From Empedobacter falsenii (GTDB lineage: Bacteria; Bacteroidota; Bacteroidia; Flavobacteriales; Weeksellaceae), in the NCBI RefSeq assembly GCF_013488205.1, contig NZ_CP040908.1:186001-250000 (forward strand): a DNA stretch of 64,000 nucleotides, given 5' to 3'. The notes under the pieces are model-generated. The model was not told the origin of the DNA. It saw only the letters and a program-made list of their open reading frames with translations, and searched no databases. Shown here piece by piece: positions 25,647 through 34,093 of the stretch; position 1 is the first letter of the stretch, and every line of letters starts with the position of its first letter. The translations under genes and the position numbers were made by a program.

Positions 25647-25721
25647 TCGGGGTGGCAGGATTCGAACCTGCGACCTCCTGCTCCCAAAGCAGGCGCGATG
25701 ACCGGGCTACGCTACACCCCG
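25647..25721 (-). tRNA. tRNA-Pro (TGG), copy C
   Basis: Third identical copy and first gene of the cluster, 23 bases after the promoter -7 box. Its 5' flank differs from copies A and B, as expected for the ancestral first copy. Confidence 0.95.
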
Positions 25722-25743
25722 ATAGATTTCATTATCGTGGGTG

Positions 25744-25775
25744 CAAATGTAAGGTGATTTTTGAAAATTAACCAA
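25744..25775 (-). promoter_or_regulatory. Promoter of the five-tRNA cluster
   Basis: On the minus strand TTG (25773-25775), 21 bases, then TACATTTG (25744-25751). It sits only seven bases after the trpB stop codon, so the tRNAs are transcribed on their own as well as possibly by trp read-through. Confidence 0.7.
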
Positions 25776-25781
25776 ATATTT

Positions 25782-26966
25782 TTAAGAATATTTTTCGGAA
25801 ACTTTCATATATGTTTCTAAATCTTTATCTCCTCTTCCTGAAAGGTTCAGAACCACAATGTCTTGCGGTTTAAAATTAATTTTTTCTAAAGCAGCTAAAG
25901 CATGAGAAGATTCTAATGCAGGAATGATTCCTTCCTCTTTTGTCAACATAAAAGCTGCTTCCAAGGCTTCATCATCTGTTGCATTTAAGAATTCTGCACG
26001 TCCAGTTTTGAACAAATGCGCATGTAAAGGACCAACTCCAGGATAGTCTAATCCAGCCGAAATTGAATAAGGTTCGACAATTTGTCCATCTTTATCTTGC
26101 ATCAATAATGTTCGGCTTCCATGAATAATTCCTTCCGTTCCTTTGATCGTTGTAGCAGCAGTTTCTCCAGATTCTACGCCCAAACCTGCCGCTTCAACCG
26201 CGATTAATTTGACAGAATCATCATTTAAAAAATGATAAAAAGCTCCCGCAGCATTACTTCCGCCACCAACACAAGCAATCACGTAATCAGGATTTTCTTT
26301 CCCATATTTCTCTTTCATTTGTGCTTTAATTTCTTCCGAAATAATCGCTTGGAATTTTGTTACCATTGCAGGATAAGGATGAGGTCCAACGACAGAACCA
26401 ATGATGTAAAAAGTTTCAGGATTATTAATCCAATAACGAATCGCTTCGTTCGTAGCATCTTTCAGAGTTTTACTACCTGATGTTGCTGGAATAACTTCTG
26501 CACCTAACATTTTCATTCGCGCAACATTTGGTGCTTGACGAGCAATGTCAATTTCTCCCATAAAAACGATACATTCTAATCCCATCAACGCACAGACTGT
26601 TGCAGTTGCAACACCGTGTTGTCCAGCGCCAGTTTCGGCAATAATTTTGGTTTTACCCATTCGTTTTGCTAAAAGTGCCTGACCAATCGCATTATTGATT
26701 TTATGCGCTCCTGTATGATTCAAATCTTCACGCTTTAATAAAATATTGGTGTTATATTTTTTTGAAAGATTTGGTGCAAAATACAATGGACTTGGTCGAC
26801 CAACGTAATCTTTTAATAACAAATTAAATTCGTTTTTGAATTCGTCTGTATCGGTATATTTTGCTAAAGCTTCTGATAATTCTTCACAATTATGATGTAA
26901 TAATTCTGGAATAAATGCTCCTCCAAATTCACCATAAAAACCTCTTTCGTCAACTTCGTATTTCAT
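25782..26966 (-). CDS. trpB: Tryptophan synthase beta chain
   Basis: 394 residues, full length. PLP enzyme joining indole and serine into tryptophan. [19 protein letters not shown] holds the PLP lysine; [13 protein letters not shown] includes the catalytic Glu; [10 protein letters not shown] binds the PLP phosphate. This is the TrpB1 type that normally forms a channelled complex with TrpA. It is the last gene of the trp operon here, 12 bases after trpF, and trpA does not follow: a tRNA cluster does. The alpha partner must be elsewhere or missing. Confidence 0.97.
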   Translation of the reverse strand: MKYEVDERGFYGEFGGAFIPELLHHNCEELSEALAKYTDTDEFKNEFNLLLKDYVGRPSPLYFAPNLSKKYNTNILLKREDLNHTGAHKINNAIGQALLAKRMGKTKIIAETGAGQHGVATATVCALMGLECIVFMGEIDIARQAPNVARMKMLGAEVIPATSGSKTLKDATNEAIRYWINNPETFYIIGSVVGPHPYPAMVTKFQAIISEEIKAQMKEKYGKENPDYVIACVGGGSNAAGAFYHFLNDDSVKLIAVEAAGLGVESGETAATTIKGTEGIIHGSRTLLMQDKDGQIVEPYSISAGLDYPGVGPLHAHLFKTGRAEFLNATDDEALEAAFMLTKEEGIIPALESSHALAALEKINFKPQDIVVLNLSGRGDKDLETYMKVSEKYS

Positions 26967-26978
26967 TTTGTTTATTTT

Positions 26979-27650
26979 TTAATTTTGTTCAATTCGTCCA
27001 TCAATTGTATCGATAAACTGTTTTACTTCGTCAGTTTTTTTAATTCCTGGTGCTAACTCAAAACCACTATTGATATCAAATCCAATACATCTAGGATGTT
27101 GAAAATTTTTCAAGATAAATGCATCTTCCAATGTTATTCCTCCACTTAATAAAAAGGGTGTTGATAACTCATAGTTTGTTAATAATTGCCAATCAAATTT
27201 CTTTCCAGCTCCACCGTAATTACTTGATTTTGTGTCAAAAACAAAACTATCAACAACTTGTTGATAAGTGGTTAATTGTTGAAAATCTTCAATTGATTTT
27301 ATACCAACAGCTTTCCAAATTTTAAAGTCTAAAAAGCTTTCATCAGTTAATAATTGTTGATGTTTTTGGTTGATTAATTCTTTACAAAAATCTGCTGTTT
27401 CATCTCCATGTAATTGCACAACATCTAATTTATATTGTTCAACTTTTTCAAGAATATTTTCGATGGATTCATTCACGAAAACACCAACTTTTTCTGCATT
27501 TGGAAAAATTTCAAAAATAGATTCATCTTCTACAAATCGTTTTGATTTTGGATAGAAAATAAAGCCAACATAATCGGGTTCGATTGCTGCAATTTCTTTG
27601 AAATTTTCGATGTTATTGTTTCCGCAAACTTTTATTTGAAAACGTTTCAT
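26979..27650 (-). CDS. trpF: Phosphoribosylanthranilate isomerase
   Basis: 223 residues, a TIM barrel. It converts phosphoribosylanthranilate to CdRP, the third step of tryptophan synthesis. Motifs KVCGNNN with the catalytic Cys near the start, VGFIFYPKSKRFV, VQLHGDE, VDSFVFDTKS (catalytic Asp) and LSGGI. KVCGNNN replaces the usual KICG(M/I)T. Its start overlaps the trpC stop by four bases (ATGA), implying translational coupling. Confidence 0.95.
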   Translation of the reverse strand: MKRFQIKVCGNNNIENFKEIAAIEPDYVGFIFYPKSKRFVEDESIFEIFPNAEKVGVFVNESIENILEKVEQYKLDVVQLHGDETADFCKELINQKHQQLLTDESFLDFKIWKAVGIKSIEDFQQLTTYQQVVDSFVFDTKSSNYGGAGKKFDWQLLTNYELSTPFLLSGGITLEDAFILKNFQHPRCIGFDINSGFELAPGIKKTDEVKQFIDTIDGRIEQN

Positions 27651-28432
27651 TTCGATTCTTTTACAAATTGTTCAAATGCTTCGGTCGGATTTTCAGCTTT
27701 CATAAAATTTTCACCAATCAAAAATGCCTGAAATCCAGCTTGTCTTAATTCTTTTACTGTTTTAGGATCAGAAATTCCGCTTTCAGCAACTTTGATTAAA
27801 TCGGTTGGTAATTGTTTCAAAATCTGTTTTGATTTTTCGATATCAACTTCAAAATTTTTCAAATTACGGTTGTTAATTCCAATCAAATCGATGAATTCAT
27901 TTACTTTTTCCAATTGATCTTCCGAATGTAATTCTAACAAAACTTCCAAACCAATTTCTTTTGCTGTTTTCGCTAAATGATACACTTCATCTTTCGTCAA
28001 ACATTCTGCAATCAACAACATCAAATCCGCACCAATTGCTTTGGTTTCGTAAACTTGAAATTCATCAACAATAAAATCTTTGCGCAAAACTGGAATATTT
28101 AAAACTTCTTTTGCTTGTTGTAAATCATCAAAACTTCCTCCAAAAAATTCTTCATCTGTCAAAACAGAAATCACAGAAGCACCATATTTTTCGTAACCCG
28201 AAACAACTTCTTTTACGTTTGCATCTTTGTTAATAAAACCTTTTGAAGGTGATTTTCGCTTAAACTCTGCAATAATTCCAGATTTTGATTTATCTAAAAT
28301 TGAAGCTTTTGCAGATTTTACAGGAAGCAAGAAATTTTCTGAATTTTTAAAACTTTCGATTGATTGAGTTTTCTGTTTTTCTAAAATTTCAACACGTTTT
28401 TGCGCGACAATTTCGTCTAATATCGTTTTCAT
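27647..28432 (-). CDS. trpC: Indole-3-glycerol phosphate synthase
   Basis: 261 residues, a TIM barrel, stand-alone form. It closes the indole ring from CdRP. IIAEFKRKSPSKGFI with the catalytic Lys, VLRKDFIVDEFQVYE (second Lys), LEVLLELHSE with the catalytic Glu, GINNRNLKNFEVD and VAESGI are all intact. Overlaps trpD upstream and trpF downstream by four bases each. Confidence 0.97.
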   Translation of the reverse strand: MKTILDEIVAQKRVEILEKQKTQSIESFKNSENFLLPVKSAKASILDKSKSGIIAEFKRKSPSKGFINKDANVKEVVSGYEKYGASVISVLTDEEFFGGSFDDLQQAKEVLNIPVLRKDFIVDEFQVYETKAIGADLMLLIAECLTKDEVYHLAKTAKEIGLEVLLELHSEDQLEKVNEFIDLIGINNRNLKNFEVDIEKSKQILKQLPTDLIKVAESGISDPKTVKELRQAGFQAFLIGENFMKAENPTEAFEQFVKESK

Positions 28433-29415
28433 GGTTTCATTAATTTTTGGAATACATTTAATGCTTTTTTACTATCTAAACTTTCGTTTGCAATCGCTAC
28501 ACATTCTATTAAATCTTTGGTTGGATAAATTGTTTTAAGCGCTAAAGCAGCATTTGCTAACACAACTTCTTTTTGTGCTTGAGTTGAATTTCCTTCTAAA
28601 ACACTCAAAAATATTTTAGAATTTTCTTCGATTGATTTTCCGCCTTTTATCTCATCTGGTTGAAGAATACTTAAACCAAAATCTTTACTTTCTAAAACAA
28701 ATTCACCTGAATTATTGTACACTTTTGTAGGCGAAGTCAACGAAATTTCGTCATAACCAGCCAACGCAGTCGAAATCGAATATTTCACACCCGAATTTTG
28801 CATCACATAATGGTATAATCGCGCAGTTTTTACATCATACGTTCCTAAATTTTGAAATTCTGGTTGAACTGGATTCACCAAAGGTCCCATTAAATTGAAA
28901 AATGTTTTTACTGCCAAACCTTTTCTAATCGGAGCAACTTTCGCCAAAGCAGGATGGAAAAGAGGCGCATGTAAAAATGTAATTCCGACCTCTTCAAATT
29001 CACGCTTTAATTTATCTTGATTAACAGAAAATTCGTAACCAAAATTATCCAACATATTCGAAGAACCGCTCACAGACGACGCTCCATAATTTCCTTGTTT
29101 GATAATTTTTTCTCCAGCTCCGGCCAAAACAAAACAACTCAAAGTCGAAATATTAAACGTGTCTTTTCCATCGCCGCCCGTTCCTACAACATCAATCGCT
29201 TGCTTTGGTAAATCAACTTTGATGCATAAATCTAACAACGCTCGACGATAGCCTTTTAACTCCTCCAACGTAATGTTGCGCATATTAAAAATGGTTACAA
29301 AAGAAGCTAATTCGACTGCTGAATATTTTTCTTCCGAAATTTCCACCATAATTTGATACGCTTCATCTTCGCTCAAGGTATAATTTTCGAATAATAAATT
29401 TAATAATTTTTTCAT
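28429..29415 (-). CDS. trpD: Anthranilate phosphoribosyltransferase
   Basis: 328 residues. It transfers phosphoribose from PRPP to anthranilate. The PRPP motif VGTGGDGKDTFNIST is complete. The KQGNYGASSVSGSSNML block corresponds to the second substrate-binding loop; its KQGNYGASS differs from the enterobacterial KHGNRxxSS, in my recollection a variant common in Bacteroidota. Stand-alone form, not fused to trpG. Four bases separate it from the trpG stop. Confidence 0.96.
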   Translation of the reverse strand: MKKLLNLLFENYTLSEDEAYQIMVEISEEKYSAVELASFVTIFNMRNITLEELKGYRRALLDLCIKVDLPKQAIDVVGTGGDGKDTFNISTLSCFVLAGAGEKIIKQGNYGASSVSGSSNMLDNFGYEFSVNQDKLKREFEEVGITFLHAPLFHPALAKVAPIRKGLAVKTFFNLMGPLVNPVQPEFQNLGTYDVKTARLYHYVMQNSGVKYSISTALAGYDEISLTSPTKVYNNSGEFVLESKDFGLSILQPDEIKGGKSIEENSKIFLSVLEGNSTQAQKEVVLANAALALKTIYPTKDLIECVAIANESLDSKKALNVFQKLMKP

Positions 29416-29419
29416 CGTT

Positions 29420-29983
29420 TTAAACTTCTAACCAATTCTTAATCATCTCATCTCCAAGTGGCGTCAAAATAGATTCTGGATGAAACTGAACACCACGGAC
29501 ATCATAGGTTTTGTGACGCAAAGCCATGATTTCTCCTTTTGGACCAATTGCTGTAATTTCTAATTCTTCAGGAAAATCTTCGTTCGAAACTACCCAAGAA
29601 TGGTAACGTCCAACTTCTAATTTTTTCGGTAAATTATGGAATAACACTTCGTCTTTTATCACTTCAATTGTTGATTCAACTCCATGAAAAACTTCTTGCG
29701 TATTTAATAATTTTCCTCCAAAAACCTCTCCAATTGCTTGTTGACCTAAACAAACTCCAAAAATTGATTTTGTTGCAGCATATTTTTCGATGATTGGTTT
29801 TAATAAATTGGCTTCATCAGGGATTCCTGGGCCAGGAGAAAGTAATATTTTATCATAATTATTTACCTCTTCCAAAGCGATTCCATCATTGCGAACAACG
29901 GTAATATCATCGGCGAATTTCTTTAGTGAATGCACTAAATTGTATGTAAATGAATCGTAATTATCGATAACTAAAATTTTCAT
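29420..29983 (-). CDS. trpG: Anthranilate synthase glutamine amidotransferase subunit
   Basis: 187 residues, class I amidotransferase. It supplies ammonia to TrpE. The nucleophile elbow GVCLGQQAIGE, LLSPGPGIPDEA and the His-Glu pair in GVQFHPESILT are complete. The same protein could also serve aminodeoxychorismate synthase (pabA role) if no second copy exists. Three bases separate it from trpE. Confidence 0.96.
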   Translation of the reverse strand: MKILVIDNYDSFTYNLVHSLKKFADDITVVRNDGIALEEVNNYDKILLSPGPGIPDEANLLKPIIEKYAATKSIFGVCLGQQAIGEVFGGKLLNTQEVFHGVESTIEVIKDEVLFHNLPKKLEVGRYHSWVVSNEDFPEELEITAIGPKGEIMALRHKTYDVRGVQFHPESILTPLGDEMIKNWLEV

Positions 29984-29986
29984 AGT

Positions 29987-31381
29987 TTATAGGTTTTGAG
30001 CGATTTCTATTGAACGACGAAGCGCTCCTAATTTATGATTGACTTCTTGTAATTCATTTTCTTCAATGGATTTGGAAACAACTCCAGCACCAGCCTGAAA
30101 ATATAAGGTATTTTGTTTGCTGACGAACGTACGAATTGCAATCGCCATATTGATATCTCCGTTGAATCCTAAATAGCCAATTCCGCCACCGTAAACGCCA
30201 CGATTTTGATTTTCGTAACCGTCTAACAATTCCATTGCTTTGAATTTTGGTGCGCCAGAAAGCGTTCCGGCTGGAAAAGAATCTGCAAAAACTTTCATTG
30301 TATTCACACTTGGATCCAATTGAGCAGTTACTTTCGAAACCATGTGAATAACGTGAGAGAAATACTGAATTTCTTTGTATTGCGCGACTTTTACATCAGC
30401 AGAATTTCGACTCAAATCATTTCGAGCTAAATCGACTAACATCACATGTTCTTCGTTTTCTTTAGGATCAGCGATTAATTTTTCGGTTAACTCTTTGTCC
30501 AAAGTTGGACTTCCTGTTCTACGAACTGTTCCTGCAATTGGATGAATTTCTGCATGATTATTATTAATAATAATTTGCGCTTCTGGCGAAGAACCGAAGA
30601 TTTTATAATTCCCATAGTCGAAATAAAACAAATAAGGCGAAGGATTTACCGAACGTAAAATGCGGTAAACATTGAATTCATCACCCGAAAATTTTTGTTT
30701 GAATTGACGAGAAGGAACAATCTGAAAAACATCTCCACGGAAACAAGATTGTTTACATTTTGTTACCATTTCTTTGAATTCATCATCTGTTAAATTCGAT
30801 TGAATTTCAGATTCGACATTAAATGGATATTCAACAATTGATTTGTTATGAACAACACTTTTAATTTCAGAAAATTTAGAAATTGTTTCTTCATTTTGAT
30901 ATTCGATAAACTGAATTTCGTTATGAAAATGATTGAAGACCACAATATTTTGATAGAATGAATATGAAAATTCTGGGATCGTTGCTTCATTTCCTTTTGC
31001 CGAAAATTTTACTGTTTCGAAATGAGGAATCGCATCCCAAGCAATGTATCCGAATAAACCATTTACAGGTAAATCTTCTCCATTTTGAATAATGAATTGA
31101 TTTGTGAATTCTTTGAATTTCTCTGTCAATTCCTGATCATTCAACGCATATTCTTTTGTTTCGCCATTTGCATACGTTTCATTTACCATTCCGTTTGTAA
31201 CCTTAAAAGTTGCGATCGGATTAAGGCAAATAAAAGAGTTAGCATCTGTCTTCGAATGATAGTCAGAACTCTCTAATAATAAGGCGTTCGGATAAATATC
31301 TCGAAGTTTCAAATAAAGCTGAACAGGAGTCGTTAAATCCGCTAAAACAGTTTCTTTCTGTATTTTAAAAGTTAAATTCAT
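29987..31381 (-). CDS. trpE: Anthranilate synthase component I
   Basis: 464 residues. It makes anthranilate from chorismate with ammonia from TrpG. The N-terminal ALLLESSDYHS corresponds to the LLES tryptophan feedback site. The chorismate-utilising domain shows GSSPEAQI, HPIAGTVRRTGS, EEHVMLVDLARNDL, FPAGTLSGAPKFKAM and YGGGIGYLGFNGD. First structural gene of the operon; its leader has a Trp-rich peptide and attenuator, so both enzyme and transcript appear to be tuned by tryptophan. Confidence 0.97.
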   Translation of the reverse strand: MNLTFKIQKETVLADLTTPVQLYLKLRDIYPNALLLESSDYHSKTDANSFICLNPIATFKVTNGMVNETYANGETKEYALNDQELTEKFKEFTNQFIIQNGEDLPVNGLFGYIAWDAIPHFETVKFSAKGNEATIPEFSYSFYQNIVVFNHFHNEIQFIEYQNEETISKFSEIKSVVHNKSIVEYPFNVESEIQSNLTDDEFKEMVTKCKQSCFRGDVFQIVPSRQFKQKFSGDEFNVYRILRSVNPSPYLFYFDYGNYKIFGSSPEAQIIINNNHAEIHPIAGTVRRTGSPTLDKELTEKLIADPKENEEHVMLVDLARNDLSRNSADVKVAQYKEIQYFSHVIHMVSKVTAQLDPSVNTMKVFADSFPAGTLSGAPKFKAMELLDGYENQNRGVYGGGIGYLGFNGDINMAIAIRTFVSKQNTLYFQAGAGVVSKSIEENELQEVNHKLGALRRSIEIAQNL

Positions 31382-31406
31382 TTGTTAAATATTTAGGTTT
31401 AGAGCA

Positions 31407-31441
31407 CAAAAAAAGGCTTGTCGGTTACGACAAGCCTTTTC
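31407..31441 (-). terminator. trp operon attenuator
   Basis: On the minus strand AAAAGGCTTGTCG and CGACAAGCCTTTT form a perfect 13-bp stem with a 4-base loop, then a T-run, 26 bases before trpE and 22 bases after the leader peptide stop. A segment just ahead (31440-31453) is complementary, 12 of 14 bases, to 31501-31514, which ends inside the first Trp codon of the leader, so ribosome position can change folding. Confidence 0.9.
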
Positions 31442-31463
31442 TACATATAACTGCATAGAGGTC

Positions 31464-31526
31464 TTACGAACCAACGCTTTGTTGTTCGATATTCCACCAC
31501 CAGTTATTTGTAAATAATGTTTTCAT
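31464..31526 (-). CDS. trpL: trp leader peptide (three consecutive Trp codons)
   Basis: A 20-codon frame from ATG at 31526 to TAA at 31464. The peptide contains NNWWWN: three tandem TGG codons at 31494-31502. Between it and trpE lies a strong intrinsic terminator. This is the classical layout for attenuation: low charged tRNA-Trp stalls the ribosome at the Trp codons and prevents terminator formation. The promoter -7 box ends five bases before the ATG, so the message may begin at or next to the start codon (leaderless). Confidence 0.85.
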   Translation of the reverse strand: MKTLFTNNWWWNIEQQSVGS

Positions 31527-31531
31527 TGGGA

Positions 31532-31561
31532 CAAATTTAGAAAGGATTTTGAATTGTACAA
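31532..31561 (-). promoter_or_regulatory. trp operon promoter
   Basis: On the minus strand TTG (31559-31561), 19 bases, TAAATTTG (31532-31539), matching the Flavobacteriia -33/-7 pattern. Predicted start of transcription falls near the leader peptide ATG. Confidence 0.75.
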
Positions 31562-31634
31562 ATTATTTTTTGATAAATTTTTTAGTTGAGTGAACAATTG
31601 ATATTTTTGAGTGAATAATAAAAACACAAACAAA

Positions 31635-32411
31635 ATGGAATATAATTATAACAATCTGATTGTTGAAGTAGAAAATAAAATTGCGTTAGTTACTTTAAAT
31701 CGTCCGCAAGCGTTAAATGCGTTGAACAAAGATTTATTAGATGATATTTCAAACTTTTTTACTGATGCGGATTCAGATCCTGCTATTCGAGTAATTATTT
31801 TGACTGGTTCTGGTGAGAAATCTTTCGTTGCTGGTGCTGATATCAAAGAATTTGCAAGTTTTGATGGTCGTCAAGGTGAGCAATTAGCTGCAAAAGGACA
31901 AGAAAATGTTTTTGATAAAATTGAAAACTCTAAGAAACCTGTAATCGCTGCAGTGAATGGTTTCGCTTTAGGGGGAGGTTTAGAATTAGCGATGGCTTCC
32001 CATTTTCGTATTGCATCAACTAATGCAAAATTAGGATTACCAGAGGTTACATTAGGTTTGATTCCTGGTTACGGAGGAACGCAACGTTTGCCAAAATTAA
32101 TTGGAAAAGGTCGTGCAATGCAGGCAATTATGACAGCAGATATGTTTACAGCTGAGCGCGCATATGAAATTGGTTTAGTGAACGAAGTTATTGAACAAGC
32201 TGAATTAATCAACCGTGCGAAAGAAATTGCGACTAAGATCTCTAGAAATTCTTCTGTAGCGATTCGTCATGCGATTAGAGCAATTAATGCGTCGGATAAA
32301 GACAATGGTTTTGAGGTTGAAATTGAAAGTTTCGGAAATTTATTTGATGAAGAAGATTTCAAAGAAGGAACAACTGCTTTTGTAGAGAAAAGAAAACCTA
32401 ATTTTAAGTAA
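31635..32411 (+). CDS. Enoyl-CoA hydratase/isomerase family protein
   Basis: 258 residues from the ATG at 31635; an in-frame GTG eight codons earlier is less likely. Crotonase fold with the oxyanion-hole segments SFVAGADIKEFA and NGFALGGGLELAMA. Glu in ELAMA and Glu in LPEVTLGLIPGYGGTQRLP are the two catalytic acids of true hydratases; both are present, so hydration of trans-2-enoyl-CoA (crotonyl-CoA type) is likely. Cytoplasmic. A -7 box TATTTTTG at 31602-31609 precedes it. Divergent from the trp operon, single gene with terminator. Confidence 0.9.
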   Translation: MEYNYNNLIVEVENKIALVTLNRPQALNALNKDLLDDISNFFTDADSDPAIRVIILTGSGEKSFVAGADIKEFASFDGRQGEQLAAKGQENVFDKIENSKKPVIAAVNGFALGGGLELAMASHFRIASTNAKLGLPEVTLGLIPGYGGTQRLPKLIGKGRAMQAIMTADMFTAERAYEIGLVNEVIEQAELINRAKEIATKISRNSSVAIRHAIRAINASDKDNGFEVEIESFGNLFDEEDFKEGTTAFVEKRKPNFK

Positions 32412-32436
32412 ATTTTAATTTAAAATAGTTCATATA

Positions 32437-32466
32437 AAAGCTTCAAGATTACTTGAAGCTTTTTAA
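32437..32466 (+). terminator. Terminator after the enoyl-CoA hydratase gene
   Basis: AAAAGCTTCAAG and CTTGAAGCTTTT form a perfect stem; the T-run is short and followed by AATTTT. Confidence 0.75.
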
Positions 32467-32475
32467 TTTTACATC

Positions 32476-33252
32476 ATGAAAAAAATAGTTGTTGGATTCA
32501 TTTTGATGATGAGTTCTATTGTGTTTTCACAAGAAATTTATCAAGTTATAGCACAAGAAGGATTGACTGTTAGAACAAGTCCGAATGGAAAACGAATTGG
32601 TAAAATTCCGTATGGATATCCTGTTAAAATTTCAGAAAAAGGTGAAGCGTTTGCAATTAAAGATAATGGGAAAGCAAAAAGTGGAAACTGGGTGAAATTA
32701 GATGTTAGCTCGTCTAAATTAATTTTGGATGAAGGAGTTAATGATTCTTCTGCTCAAGGCGATTTGTATGCGTTTAGTGGTTATTTAATCACACAACAAA
32801 ATTTTGTCAATCAATTCGAAACAGAAATTTCTACGCACCCAGCTTTTAGCGAATTTTATTTAGCAACAGCTTACAAATGCTTCGCAATTAAAGGCGACTT
32901 TTTTGGTGACGGTGTGGTGGATTATTTATATAGAATGATTGATACAAAAGGAAATATCCGTTTATTTATTGTGAATAATATGAAAAAAGGAAGTCAAATT
33001 TATGGTTTGGGAGGAGCAAAAGATCCGTTCAAAATTACAAATTATGATTTCGGAACGTTGATGATGATTCCAAAAGGAACGCCACTTTATTCGAATTATA
33101 AAGATGGAGTGAAACGAAATTTAAATGGAGTTTCTAAAAATGAAATCGTAACTTTAGATTATGATGCGATTTATGTGCATCAAGATAACGCAAAAGAAGG
33201 AGGATTTATTTACCGAAAAGATGGTAAATGGAATTGGCTGAACCAAAAATAA
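32476..33252 (+). CDS. Exported SH3b-domain protein
   Basis: 258 residues with signal peptide MKKIVVGFILMMSSIVFSQ. Residues about 20-75 form a bacterial SH3 domain (YQVIAQEGLTVRTSPNGKRIGKIPYGYPVKI...GNWVKLD). The rest has a FFGDGVVDYLYRMIDTKGN segment, similar to FG-GAP/VCBS-like Asp-rich turns, and no known catalytic motif. Probably periplasmic or outer-membrane-associated, perhaps cell-wall-binding. The SDR gene follows by 13 bases, so the two are likely cotranscribed. Confidence 0.7.
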   Translation: MKKIVVGFILMMSSIVFSQEIYQVIAQEGLTVRTSPNGKRIGKIPYGYPVKISEKGEAFAIKDNGKAKSGNWVKLDVSSSKLILDEGVNDSSAQGDLYAFSGYLITQQNFVNQFETEISTHPAFSEFYLATAYKCFAIKGDFFGDGVVDYLYRMIDTKGNIRLFIVNNMKKGSQIYGLGGAKDPFKITNYDFGTLMMIPKGTPLYSNYKDGVKRNLNGVSKNEIVTLDYDAIYVHQDNAKEGGFIYRKDGKWNWLNQK

Positions 33253-33265
33253 AACTAAAATAATT

Positions 33266-33970
33266 ATGCAAAATATAGAAGGTAAAGTAGCTTATATAAC
33301 GGGCGGAACAAAAGGAATTGGATTAGGAATTGCAAAATCATTGGTAGAAAATGGTTTGAAAGTGGCAATTTCTGGACGAAACATTGATGATGTTGAAAAA
33401 GCTCGTCATTATTTAGGAAATCAAAACGTATTGGCTATTCAGTCGGATGTGAGACATTTCGAAGATGAACAAAATGCAATTGAGCAAATTATTTCTGCGT
33501 TTGGACGTTTGGATATTGTGATTGCAAATGCTGGTTTAGGAAAATTTGCACCAGTTGATGAACTTTCTTTAGAAGATTGGAATGCGATGATTGATACTAA
33601 TCTAACAGGAGTTTTTCATACGATAAAAGCGTCTGTTGAAGCACTAAAAGTTTCGAAAGGATATTATATTTCGATTGCTTCTTTGGCGGGAACAAATTTC
33701 TTTGCGAATGGAGCGGGTTACAATGCTTCGAAATTTGGCGTTGTAGGTTTTACACAAGCTGCGATGTTAGATTTGAGAAATTATGATATCAAATGTACAA
33801 CGATTATGCCTGGTTCTGTGACTTCAAACTTTAATGATCATGTGCCAAATTCGGAGGATGGATGGAAAATTCAGCCCGAAGATTTAGGACAAATGGTAGT
33901 TGATTTATTGAAAATGAATCCAAATGTTTTGCCAAGTAAAATAGAAGTTCGTCCTACGAAAACAAAATAA
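33266..33970 (+). CDS. Short-chain dehydrogenase/reductase
   Basis: 234 residues, classical SDR. NAD(P) binding at TGGTKGIGLGIA, NAG in IVIANAGLG, catalytic Ser in SIASLAG and the YNASK motif. The Arg after the first strand (SGRNID) suggests NADP. Substrate unknown. Cytoplasmic, second gene of a likely two-gene unit closed by a terminator. Confidence 0.9.
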   Translation: MQNIEGKVAYITGGTKGIGLGIAKSLVENGLKVAISGRNIDDVEKARHYLGNQNVLAIQSDVRHFEDEQNAIEQIISAFGRLDIVIANAGLGKFAPVDELSLEDWNAMIDTNLTGVFHTIKASVEALKVSKGYYISIASLAGTNFFANGAGYNASKFGVVGFTQAAMLDLRNYDIKCTTIMPGSVTSNFNDHVPNSEDGWKIQPEDLGQMVVDLLKMNPNVLPSKIEVRPTKTK

Positions 33971-33973
33971 TTT

Positions 33974-34000
33974 AAAGATCTCGATAAGAGATCTTTTTTT
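33974..34000 (+). terminator. Terminator after the SDR gene
   Basis: AAAGATCTC and GAGATCTTT pair perfectly around a short loop and are followed by T-run. Confidence 0.85.
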
Positions 34001-34093
34001 ATGAAAAAAATATTTCGTAATTACCAATAGTTTACATAGTTTCGTGGAAAAATAAGAATACAATAAAGGTATTTTTTTAACGAGCACTTTTTA

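Noticed and set aside
25221-25757. Two plus-strand open frames across the tRNA cluster
   Set aside because: They are antisense to tRNA genes and owe their similarity to each other to the repeated tRNA-Pro.
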